Below the pieces are notes generated by a model. That model was not told the DNA's origin and ran no database searches. It saw nothing but the letters and a program-made list of their open reading frames with translations. A stretch of DNA of 28,358 nt. It comes from Thiobacillus sp. UBA6918. GTDB lineage: Bacteria > Pseudomonadota > Gammaproteobacteria > Burkholderiales > Thiobacillaceae. The position numbers and the translations under genes were made by a program. Each line of letters opens with the position of its first letter. The first letter of the stretch is position 1. This document shows positions 15,820-22,675 of this stretch, one piece after another. The stretch lies in the NCBI GenBank assembly GCA_002450925.1, contig DKAU01000069.1, forward strand, positions 1 through 28,358, given 5' to 3'.

Positions 15820-15825
15820 GATAAT
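15820..15825 (+). promoter_or_regulatory. Possible -10 element of the pip-ybbN-DUF3025 operon
   Basis: GATAAT matches the -10 consensus at five of six bases and lies 26 bases before the pip ATG in the 121-base divergent spacer. The best -35 candidate, TGCATC, is weak and 19 bases away. Low confidence. Confidence 0.25.
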
Positions 15826-15851
15826 AGAAGCTTCACACAGAGCATTCTCGC

Positions 15852-16883
15852 ATGTCAGTTCCTGCCTGCCTTTTTCCCGAAATAACACCCTGCCGCAATG
15901 GCTTCCTCGAGCCCGATGACTTGCATCGCATTTACTGGGAGGAAAGCGGCAATCCCAAGGGCATGCCGGTGCTGTTCCTGCATGGCGGTCCCGGTTCAGG
16001 CACCTCGCCATTGCAGCGCCGTTTTTTTGACCCCGACTACTATCGCATCATTCTGTTCGACCAGCGCGGCTCGGGCAAATCCACACCCTACGCAGAACTG
16101 ACTGACAACACGACAATTCACCTCATAAGCGATATTGAACTGCTGCGCCAAACCCTAAGTATCGACAAGTGGCTTGTTTTCGGTGGTTCATGGGGCTCCA
16201 CGCTTGCACTGGCCTACGGTGAGGCCCATCCGGAAGCCTGTCTTGGCTTCATTCTGCGTGGCATATTTCTTTGCCGAAAAAGCGAGATTGACTGGTTTCT
16301 TTATGGAATATCAGCATTTTTCCCTGAAGCATGGCGTGACTTCGCTACCCTGATCCCGGCAAAAGAACGAAAAAACCTTCTGCATGCCTACCATAAGCGG
16401 CTGATCGACAAAGATCCGGACGTCCATCTCCCTGCAGCTCGCGCCTGGGCACACTACGAAGCAGCCTGTTCTACATTGCTGCCAAACGAGAACCTGATCA
16501 GCAGCTTCGAATCCGACGCAGTGGCGCTCTCGCTGTCCCGCATCGAAGCACATTACTTCATGAACAACATATTTCTCCCTGAAAACAGCCTGCTGGAGAA
16601 TCTGCATAAAATTCGACATCTCCCCGCCGTCATCGTGCAAGGACGGTACGATGCCGTCTGCCCCATTGTCACTGCTGACGAACTTGCGCGCGAATGGCCG
16701 GAAGCGTTTTACGAAATCATCCCGGATGCCGGCCATTCCGCCTTCGAACCCGGCATAGCCCATGCATTGATGGAAGCCACCGAAGCATTCAAGGGGATGC
16801 TGGGCATACAAGAGCCACTTGAAGAATCGGCAGCACCGGAAAAACCAAAGCGGCGCCGCGCAACAAGAAAGAAGGAAGAATAG
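15852..16883 (+). CDS. pip: Proline iminopeptidase (S33 family)
   Basis: An alpha/beta hydrolase that removes N-terminal proline from peptides in the cytoplasm. The 343-residue protein has the oxyanion motif HGGPG (44-48), DQRGSGKS (70-77), the nucleophile Ser113 in GGSWGS, Asp267 in GRYDAVCP and His295 in DAGHSAFEPG, with the helical cap between. The C-terminus has about 25 residues beyond the usual end (family about 315-320), rich in Lys, Arg and Glu (PKRRRATRKKEE). Such a charged tail is not part of the fold and its role is unknown. The stop overlaps the ybbN start by one base. There is no strong ribosome site ahead of ATG 15852. Confidence 0.93.
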   Translation: MSVPACLFPEITPCRNGFLEPDDLHRIYWEESGNPKGMPVLFLHGGPGSGTSPLQRRFFDPDYYRIILFDQRGSGKSTPYAELTDNTTIHLISDIELLRQTLSIDKWLVFGGSWGSTLALAYGEAHPEACLGFILRGIFLCRKSEIDWFLYGISAFFPEAWRDFATLIPAKERKNLLHAYHKRLIDKDPDVHLPAARAWAHYEAACSTLLPNENLISSFESDAVALSLSRIEAHYFMNNIFLPENSLLENLHKIRHLPAVIVQGRYDAVCPIVTADELAREWPEAFYEIIPDAGHSAFEPGIAHALMEATEAFKGMLGIQEPLEESAAPEKPKRRRATRKKEE

Positions 16884-17731
16884 TGGCGCTTTCTCCACAT
16901 GTACTGGATGCAACGGCCGAGAACTTTCAGCGCCTTGTACTGGAAAATTCCAGGCGAGGACTGGTGTTAGTCCATTTCTGGACCCCCAAGGCGGGACCCT
17001 GCATGGTGCTGATGCCACGCCTCGTCAAACTGGCAACGGAATACGGCGGACGGTTTCTTCTCGTCATGCTCAACACCGATGAACTGGGCCGCATCGCACG
17101 CGAGTTCGGCGTCAACAGCGTTCCAACCGTCAAGTTTTTCCGTAATGGCACGGTGGTGAACACCATACACGGCGCCGAATCCGACAACAGTTTTCGTGAA
17201 CAACTGAACCGCTTCATTGCCCGTGATACAGAAACCCTGCATGTACAAGGTCTTGCCGCCTGGAAACAAAACAGAATAGATGAAGCCCGCAGCATGCTTG
17301 CCTCAGCTGCGGTGGAAGAACCTGACAACCCTCAAATTCCCCGCGATCTCGCCAGACTTCTCTGGTCCCGCGGAGAACACAAACAGGCCCTTCAACTGCT
17401 TGAGAGCCTCCCTTCAGAGCTTCGCGAACAAAAAGAACTTTCACAACTGTATGCCCATTTTTCACTGGTGCACGCTGCAGAAACGGCATTTGCTGACAAA
17501 GACATCAAGGAAATCGACCCCAATGATCCGCAACTACGTTTTCAGCAGGCATCGCTTGAGCTTGCCAATGACCAGATCGAAACCGCACTGGAGTTGCTGA
17601 TTGCCCTTGACCATGATCATCCGCAATACAGGAACGGCCTGCCACGCCAAGCGCTGCTTGCACTTTTCGACATGCTTGGAGCCGGGCATCATCTGACTCA
17701 AGCTTATCGGTCCCGGCTGGCGCAGGGATGA
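16883..17731 (+). CDS. ybbN: YbbN/CnoX-like thioredoxin-TPR protein with a single active-site cysteine
   Basis: The 282-residue protein has a thioredoxin domain (about 1-112) and a C-terminal helical repeat region like the TPR-type tail of YbbN (CnoX), a holdase chaperone that hands clients to DnaK and GroEL. Normal thioredoxins have WCGPC. Here the equivalent stretch is FWTPKAGPC, so only the second cysteine (Cys40) remains, and classical disulfide reductase activity is not expected. The cis-proline loop is kept (SVPTVKFF). The start is GTG 16883, sharing one base with the pip stop, with AAGGAAG ahead. The downstream DUF3025 start overlaps its stop. E. coli YbbN is likewise degenerate at this site. 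Confidence 0.88.
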   Translation: MALSPHVLDATAENFQRLVLENSRRGLVLVHFWTPKAGPCMVLMPRLVKLATEYGGRFLLVMLNTDELGRIAREFGVNSVPTVKFFRNGTVVNTIHGAESDNSFREQLNRFIARDTETLHVQGLAAWKQNRIDEARSMLASAAVEEPDNPQIPRDLARLLWSRGEHKQALQLLESLPSELREQKELSQLYAHFSLVHAAETAFADKDIKEIDPNDPQLRFQQASLELANDQIETALELLIALDHDHPQYRNGLPRQALLALFDMLGAGHHLTQAYRSRLAQG

Positions 17732-18474
17732 ATTTTTCCCATCCGGTCTTTGCCCCATATCGCGTCCTCATCGATTCCTTGGGTGGCGAAACCAGCATCG
17801 AAAAACTGAATGCTCTCGCAGGTCACTTGGGCGTCAAGCATGGCAACAAGCCCTTGTGTTTTGCCGCCTCCTGCATGGCGCTTTCAGCTTCCGAATATGA
17901 GCAAAGCATTGCCACAATCGGCAAGGTGCCAACGCGTGAAAACAATGTGCACGATTTTCTGAATGCGCTGGTCTGGTTGCGTTTCCCTTATCTGAAGACA
18001 TCCCTCAACCTTCGGCATACCGATGAACTTGCCAAACATGCTGATGAGCACAAGCATCGCGGCAAACTGCGCGATCAGCTGACACTACTTGATGAAAGCG
18101 GGCTTCTGGTCGTTTCTTCAAATCCTGAATTGCTGAAATTGCTGAGTGCGAAATGCTGGACGGAATTGTTCTGGGAAGCCCGAGAAGAATTAAACCACCA
18201 GATGCATTTCTTTGTAGTTGGGCATGGATTGCTGGAAAAATGCCTGATGCCATTTCCCGGCATGACGGCGAAATGCCTTTTGCTGCACACAGACGAAAAG
18301 CGTACTGAAACAATAGACGGGCTGGCAGCAAAACTGGTGCAAACCGCCGAATCCCTTGACCTGCCCCCATTGCCCATACAGGGCATTCCAGGCTGGGACG
18401 ACAACAACGACAGGGGCTACTACCTGAACACAAGCATTTTCAGGCCGGCCCGCACACCGCCTCGATCAGCTTGA
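17728..18474 (+). CDS. DUF3025 domain protein
   Basis: A 248-residue cytoplasmic protein of the DUF3025 family, whose function is unknown. Recognisable stretches are the central RENNVHDFLNALVWLRFPYLK, DEHKHRGKLRDQLTLLDESGLLVV and the C-terminal PLPIQGIPGWDDNNDRGYYLN. The ATG overlaps the ybbN stop (ATGA), so it is the third gene of the pip-ybbN operon. Its 3' end overlaps the convergent small exported protein gene by 35 bases. No active site can be named. Confidence 0.82.
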   Translation: MNFSHPVFAPYRVLIDSLGGETSIEKLNALAGHLGVKHGNKPLCFAASCMALSASEYEQSIATIGKVPTRENNVHDFLNALVWLRFPYLKTSLNLRHTDELAKHADEHKHRGKLRDQLTLLDESGLLVVSSNPELLKLLSAKCWTELFWEAREELNHQMHFFVVGHGLLEKCLMPFPGMTAKCLLLHTDEKRTETIDGLAAKLVQTAESLDLPPLPIQGIPGWDDNNDRGYYLNTSIFRPARTPPRSA

Positions 18475-18838
18475 CTTCTCTGCCAGACTGGGCTGCCTCC
18501 CCTTTCGCTTGTGCGGGATTACGTGCCTGATAATGGATAAGGGCCCCCTCATCGGAAAACACCGCACGGGATAGTTCGCTCAATGTCTTCTGACCGCAAT
18601 GAGCCTGACGCCTATACTGGATTTCCCGAACATGCCGCAGGGAAGATTGGTCAAGTTCCGGCTTGATCAAGACCTGGCGCTCACGAAAAATGGCAACTTG
18701 GTTTTCGCGCCGTATATTGGCACTGTCGATTGCCACGCTGACCGACGCATCCTCAAAAACAAATTGCCATGCCTCGTCTGCTTGCACCATTGGCTGGAAG
18801 CAGACGAACAAAACCGATGCTGAAAAAAGCTTCCTCAT
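18440..18838 (-). CDS. Small exported protein, possibly surface-adhesin E-like
   Basis: This 132-residue protein has a signal peptide (MRKLFSASVLFVCFQPMVQA, cleavage near residue 20). The mature part follows a pattern seen in surface-adhesin E-like proteins: an initial Trp strand (EAWQFVFEDASVSVAID), SANIRRENQVAIFRE, a strand-rich middle with one Cys (RRQAHCGQKT), and a second Cys near the end (LIEAVCGPA) that could pair with it in the periplasm. The ATG overlaps the stop of the upstream SpoIIAA-like gene (ATGA). Family placement is tentative. Confidence 0.65.
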   Translation of the reverse strand: MRKLFSASVLFVCFQPMVQADEAWQFVFEDASVSVAIDSANIRRENQVAIFRERQVLIKPELDQSSLRHVREIQYRRQAHCGQKTLSELSRAVFSDEGALIHYQARNPAQAKGEAAQSGREVKLIEAVCGPA

Positions 18839-19197
18839 GCTGATGTGGCAGCAGTTTCCTTAAGCCAGGCTTCAGCTTGTCCCGCATCGTCAAACAGCCG
18901 TATATCCGCATCCACGAACAGCCGATTGATCCAGGCGCTCCAGGCGATCCATTCGTTGTTGGTAAGAATGGCAACACGATCAAAGTCATTGGCATGATCG
19001 CGCGAGAATTTGATCTCCTCCCATGCCACATCAACACTGAAAGAAAGCATGTCACGCAAATCAATCAGCAAGTTCACCACGCCCTGAAACTTGATACCGT
19101 ACAGCACGGCCTCTTCAAATTCCTTGTAGTCCTCAATCGTGAATCGGCCCAGGACAGACATGCTCACAATATTGTCTTTGACGTTAATCGCAATCAT
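18835..19197 (-). CDS. SpoIIAA-like (STAS/SEC14-like fold) protein
   Basis: The 120-residue cytoplasmic protein fits the SpoIIAA-like family. It has GRFTIEDYKEFEEAV, a strand LLIDLRDM, WEEIKFSRDHANDFDRVAILTNN, and a final helix QAEAWLKE after LFVDADIRLFDD. Members have a lipid- or anion-binding-like fold but no settled function, and the phosphorylatable serine of true anti-sigma antagonists is not evident. GGGAAG lies upstream of ATG 19197. It follows the EamA transporter gene by 44 bases and overlaps the small exported protein gene, so these three may be co-transcribed. Confidence 0.78.
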   Translation of the reverse strand: MIAINVKDNIVSMSVLGRFTIEDYKEFEEAVLYGIKFQGVVNLLIDLRDMLSFSVDVAWEEIKFSRDHANDFDRVAILTNNEWIAWSAWINRLFVDADIRLFDDAGQAEAWLKETAATSA

Positions 19198-19241
19198 GAA
19201 ATCGCTTCCCTTTAGTTTGTCTCAACAATGTCAATATAGCC

Positions 19242-20105
19242 TCATTCCGGCCCCGTCACCTTTCGGTTGGACTTTATGCTGACAAGCCCGGCCAAAACGA
19301 TCAGCAGCATACCTGCCCAGGAAACAACCGGAAGATGGTCACCGAAAACAATGACGCCATAAAGCGCCGCAAACCCAACTGTCGAGTAGGCTAGTGCGCC
19401 CACAGCCATGGTATCGCCCAGCCGATAGGCGCGAGTCATGGCCAGTTGCCCCATTGTTGCCGTCGCCCCCATCGCCAACAGCAATGGCATATCGGTCAGT
19501 CTCGGCATCACAAACCCCGTGCTTGCCATCCACGCAGCGCCGCCAAGCGTGGACACGAGTGCGAAGTAAAACACGATTCGCCATTCCGGTTCATCATGCC
19601 TGCCAAGTGTACGTACATTGAGATAGGCCAGTGCTGCGAAAACGCCTGACGTCAGACCAACCAGCCTGGGCACCATATCCTGCCCGCCCCATCCCGGCTG
19701 GAGCAGCATTGCCACCCCCGTGAACCCAATCAACACAGCAGCAATCAGGCCATGACCATGACGTTCCCCCAGCCACCAAGCGGTAATGGCTGCCAGAAAA
19801 AGCGGCGACGTGTAGTTCAGGGTAATGGCCGTAGGCAGCGGCAGATGCGCAAGTCCGTAAAAATACATGACCAGCGCAAAAAATCCGGTCAAACCGCGCT
19901 TGGCATGGCTTGGGGCGTGTCGGGTGTAAAGCGGTAACAGCCACTTTCGCGTCGTGAACACGATTACGGCATATATCGTCAACAAACCGAACAGTGATCG
20001 ATAGAAGACAAGTTCAGGGGAGCTAAAGCGAACCGATGCCAGCTTGACCAGTACACCCATCAACGCAAAAAAGAATCCGGCGACCAGCATCCAGGTCGAT
20101 TTCAT
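19242..20105 (-). CDS. EamA/DMT-family transporter
   Basis: The 287-residue protein has about ten hydrophobic helices in two EamA halves (about 5-135 and 145-280), the normal architecture of drug/metabolite transporters. Typical stretches are VLVKLASVRFSSPELVFYRSLFGLL, PTAITLNYTSPLFLAAIAW-like (ITLNYTSPLFLAAITAWWLGER) and, in the second half, GDTMAVGALAYSTVGFAALYG. The substrate cannot be told. Many bacterial members export amino acids or metabolites. GGAG lies 9 bases before ATG 20105. A strong terminator for the preceding gene ends only about 22 bases upstream of this start. Confidence 0.9.
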   Translation of the reverse strand: MKSTWMLVAGFFFALMGVLVKLASVRFSSPELVFYRSLFGLLTIYAVIVFTTRKWLLPLYTRHAPSHAKRGLTGFFALVMYFYGLAHLPLPTAITLNYTSPLFLAAITAWWLGERHGHGLIAAVLIGFTGVAMLLQPGWGGQDMVPRLVGLTSGVFAALAYLNVRTLGRHDEPEWRIVFYFALVSTLGGAAWMASTGFVMPRLTDMPLLLAMGATATMGQLAMTRAYRLGDTMAVGALAYSTVGFAALYGVIVFGDHLPVVSWAGMLLIVLAGLVSIKSNRKVTGPE

Positions 20106-20120
20106 TTACCCGGCTCCGAA

Positions 20121-20155
20121 AACAAAAAAGAATGGCGGCACATGCCGCCATTCTT
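20121..20155 (-). terminator. Intrinsic terminator downstream of the Rieske oxygenase gene
   Basis: A perfect 13-bp stem (AAGAATGGCGGCA and its complement, 20128-20140 and 20143-20155) closes on a CA centre. On the minus strand it is followed by TTTTTTGTTTT. This is a strong rho-independent terminator for the oxygenase gene, which ends at 20175. On the plus strand the following bases (GATTTGG) are a poor T-tract. Confidence 0.82.
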
Positions 20156-20174
20156 GATTTGGTGTTTGAAGATT

Positions 20175-21296
20175 TCAACGCCCAAGGTGTGGCTCTATCT
20201 GCTTGCGAAGAAATTCATGAAAATGAACCATGCCGTCCTCCATGGGCGACTGGTACGGCCCTTCCTCGCTGATACCCTGCTTGTAGAGCGCCTTGCGGCC
20301 ATCGTGCATGCGCTGGGCGATTTCATGGTCTTCCACCGCGGTTTCCATGTAGGCTGCCTGTTCTGCCTCGATAAACTCCCGCTCGAACAGCACAATGTCC
20401 TCCGGGTAGTAGAACTCGACGATATTGACCATGGATTCGATACCGGTTGGCCAAACGGATGACACTACCAGCACATGCGGGTACCACTCGACCATGATGT
20501 TGGGGTAATAAGTCAGCCAGATTGCACCGTGGCCGGGCTTCTTGCCCTCACCGTAGCGAAGTACCTGCTCCTGCCATTTCTGGTAAACCGGCGAACCGAA
20601 CTTCTTTCCAAAGGCACTGGCCAAACCCACGGTCTGAACTGAATACCAGTCACCGTATTGCCAGCGCAAATCGTCGCAGGTAACAAAATTGCCGAGGCCA
20701 GCATGGAAAGGTTCGACGTGGTAATCCTCGAGATACACCTCGATAAATGTCTTCCAGTTGTAGGGCACGTGATCGACCCTTACGCTGTCCAGCATATAAC
20801 CCTCAAAATTAAGATCAGCTGCCACTCCCATGCCGGCCAAATCGGTACGCACATCGCGCGGCCCGTTGAACAGCAGTCCATTCCAGTTCTGCAGCAGCGA
20901 TTTTGAAAGATTCATGCAGGGATTGCCGGGAAAGTGCGGTGCTCCCAGCAGTGTACCTTCTGAATTGTAGGTCCAGCGATGCAGCGGACAGACGATGTTG
21001 TCAGCCGGCAGCTTGCCACGGCCATTCAGCATGATGGCCTGACGATGGCGACAGACATTGGACATCATCTCGATGCCGTTGGTATTGTTGACCAATATCT
21101 TGGCGCCTTCGAAACGCTCAAGTGCATGATAGTCACCGCGTTCCGGCACCATCAGCGCATGGCCGACATAACCCGGGCCATTTTCAAACAGCAGTTTCTT
21201 TTCGAGTTCGTAAATCTCCGGGTCGAAATACCATGACACCGGCAGTTGAGGCGTTGTTGTTGACAGCGCCGAAACAGAATCAGCGAGATTGCTCAT
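20175..21296 (-). CDS. Rieske non-heme iron oxygenase, alpha (catalytic) subunit
   Basis: The 373-residue protein has an N-terminal Rieske domain with the 2Fe-2S ligands Cys82-x-His84 (VCRHRQ) and Cys103-x2-His106 (VCPLHRW). A catalytic domain carries the mononuclear iron ligands His193 and His198 in LEDYHVEPFHAGL. The bridging Asp191 is next to them. This is the ring-hydroxylating dioxygenase/carnitine-choline monooxygenase superfamily. It needs an electron-donating reductase, but none is adjacent. No substrate can be assigned. ATG 21296 has an AGGGTGGG-type ribosome site. A terminator follows the gene, so it is transcribed alone, from the structured spacer upstream. Confidence 0.9.
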   Translation of the reverse strand: MSNLADSVSALSTTTPQLPVSWYFDPEIYELEKKLLFENGPGYVGHALMVPERGDYHALERFEGAKILVNNTNGIEMMSNVCRHRQAIMLNGRGKLPADNIVCPLHRWTYNSEGTLLGAPHFPGNPCMNLSKSLLQNWNGLLFNGPRDVRTDLAGMGVAADLNFEGYMLDSVRVDHVPYNWKTFIEVYLEDYHVEPFHAGLGNFVTCDDLRWQYGDWYSVQTVGLASAFGKKFGSPVYQKWQEQVLRYGEGKKPGHGAIWLTYYPNIMVEWYPHVLVVSSVWPTGIESMVNIVEFYYPEDIVLFEREFIEAEQAAYMETAVEDHEIAQRMHDGRKALYKQGISEEGPYQSPMEDGMVHFHEFLRKQIEPHLGR

Positions 21297-21332
21297 CCCT
21301 ACCCACCCTATTCCAGTGCCGCACTATTGAAA

Positions 21333-21360
21333 GTCGGCAAAGAAAACAAAAACCCCCGAC
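21333..21360. repeat. Inverted repeat in the Rieske gene leader
   Basis: GTCGG (21333-21337) and CCGAC (21356-21360) flank an A/C-rich stretch that reads as a G-run followed by a T-run (GGGGGTTTTTGTTTTC) on the minus strand. It lies about 40-65 bases before the oxygenase start. Confidence 0.35.
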
Positions 21361-21364
21361 ACCC

Positions 21365-21401
21365 GGCGAACGTTTCTGTTCACCCAATGAACCGGAGGTT
21401 C
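21365..21401 (-). promoter_or_regulatory. Two adjacent hairpins in the Rieske-xseB spacer
   Basis: Hairpin 1 is 21389-21401, with 5-bp arms GAACC and GGTTC around three bases (GGA on the plus strand, TCC on the minus strand). Hairpin 2 is 21365-21384, with 7-bp arms and a 6-base loop. Its arms pair fully as RNA only on the minus strand (GGUGAAC with GUUCGCC, one G-U pair). The plus-strand reading has a C-A mismatch. This favours a structured 5' leader of the oxygenase transcript. No known riboswitch consensus was recognised. Confidence 0.4.
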
Positions 21402-21461
21402 CCTTTCCCATTACAGGAGACGGAACGATACCATGGATGAATGTGCAAGGCAAAGACTTAA

Positions 21462-21473
21462 TGCCTCGAGGCA
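21462..21473. repeat. 12-bp perfect palindrome in the divergent spacer
   Basis: TGCCTCGAGGCA is a perfect palindrome near the middle of the spacer between the oxygenase gene and xseB. It has the size and symmetry of a dimeric regulator operator, but I cannot name a regulator. Confidence 0.35.
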
Positions 21474-21549
21474 CGAATAACACGCATCCCATGGAGACGC
21501 GCGCCCGACGATTTGTTAAAGTTACATGCTTTAGCTTGCTGTTTATTTC

Positions 21550-21780
21550 ATGCCCAAAGCCACGACGCCCAAGGATTTCGAATCCGCCCTAGCCGAGCTG
21601 GAAAAAACTGTCGCCCAAATGGAGTCCGGCAAGCTTAGTCTCGAAGATTCACTTGCTGCCTACGAACGCGGTGCAGTTCTGCTCAATTATTGCCGCGAGG
21701 CGATCAACAAGGCCGAACAACAAGTGCAGACTCTTGAAAACGGCGTGATGAAACCTTTCCTGACCGGCAAAGATGAGTGA
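21550..21780 (+). CDS. xseB: Exodeoxyribonuclease VII small subunit
   Basis: XseB binds in several copies to XseA, and together they degrade single-stranded DNA from both ends. The 76-residue protein matches the family along its length: FESALAELEKTVAQMESGKLSLEDSLAAYERGAVLL, then CREAINKAEQQVQTLENG. It heads the operon xseB-ispA-dxs, common in proteobacteria, and overlaps ispA by 8 bases. No Shine-Dalgarno sequence is visible before ATG 21550 (the preceding bases are T-rich), so initiation may be weak or leaderless. xseA is not nearby. Confidence 0.95.
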   Translation: MPKATTPKDFESALAELEKTVAQMESGKLSLEDSLAAYERGAVLLNYCREAINKAEQQVQTLENGVMKPFLTGKDE

Positions 21781-22663
21781 TTTCCAGGCCTGGATGACCG
21801 AACGGCAGGGCCGTGTCGAATTGGCGTTGTCCAACGCTTTGAGTGCGGCAAACATTGCGCCCATGCGTTTGCATGATGCCATGCGATATGCGGTACTGGA
21901 TGGCGGCAAGCGTGTGCGCCCATTGCTTGCTTTTGCCTCCGGTGAATTAACCGGCGCCGATATCTCCCGAGTTGAGCAAGCTGCAATAGCAGTGGAAATG
22001 ATCCATGCCTATTCGCTGGTACATGACGACATGCCTGCCATGGACAACGACGTGCTACGCCGCGGCAAGCCGACAGTGCATGTTGAATTCGATGAGGCCA
22101 CGGCACTTTTGGTTGGCGATGCCCTGCAAAGCCGTGCTTTTGAAGTCCTGTCCCAGCCCGGACTGACAAGCGATGCATCAACCCAGGTTCAAATGCTTGG
22201 TATTCTGGCTGCAGCCTCAGGTTCACACGGCATGGCCGGTGGACAGGCAATTGATTTGGAAAGTGTCGGAAAGACGCTGGAACTACCCGAACTCGAGTTC
22301 ATGCATATCCTCAAGACCGGAGCGCTCATCCGTGCCTCCGTGACTCTCGGCGCCCTTTGCGGCAAGCCGATGGATGAGGTGGCGATGAACAAGATCGACC
22401 ACTACGCCAAGTGTGTAGGCCTGGCTTTCCAAGTGGTGGACGATGTGCTCGATTCCGAGGCCTCAACCGCAACACTCGGAAAGACGGCAGGAAAGGACGC
22501 TGCACAAAACAAGCCTACTTATGTCAGCCTGCTCGGCCTTGCCCGCGCCAGGGAACTGGCTGAAGAACTACGTACCGACGCACATGCCGCGCTTGCCGGC
22601 TTAGGATCCGACTCAACACGGTTGAAGCAGTTGGCCGACTATATCGTGCTGCGCAAATACTGA
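21773..22663 (+). CDS. ispA: Farnesyl diphosphate synthase (short-chain polyprenyl synthase)
   Basis: IspA makes farnesyl diphosphate from dimethylallyl and isopentenyl diphosphates, feeding ubiquinone and undecaprenyl synthesis. The 296-residue protein has the first Asp-rich motif DDMPAMD (85-91) and the second, DDVLD, in FQVVDDVLDSE, plus DGGKRVRP (43-50) and the GGQAIDL region. The four-residue spacing inside the first motif is typical of bacterial type II farnesyl synthases. ATG 21773 overlaps xseB. It is followed by dxs 12 bases later. Confidence 0.96.
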   Translation: MSDFQAWMTERQGRVELALSNALSAANIAPMRLHDAMRYAVLDGGKRVRPLLAFASGELTGADISRVEQAAIAVEMIHAYSLVHDDMPAMDNDVLRRGKPTVHVEFDEATALLVGDALQSRAFEVLSQPGLTSDASTQVQMLGILAAASGSHGMAGGQAIDLESVGKTLELPELEFMHILKTGALIRASVTLGALCGKPMDEVAMNKIDHYAKCVGLAFQVVDDVLDSEASTATLGKTAGKDAAQNKPTYVSLLGLARARELAEELRTDAHAALAGLGSDSTRLKQLADYIVLRKY

Positions 22664-22675
22664 ACGGAATCAGAC

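Noticed and set aside
16311..17018. 235-codon open frame on the minus strand across pip and ybbN
   Set aside because: Antisense to two genes with clear motifs; the translation is composition-skewed and unrecognisable.
21297..21549. Known riboswitch or 6S RNA in the Rieske-xseB spacer
   Set aside because: Compared from memory with glycine, cyclic-di-GMP (GEMM), guanidine and 6S RNA patterns; none of their conserved cores is present.
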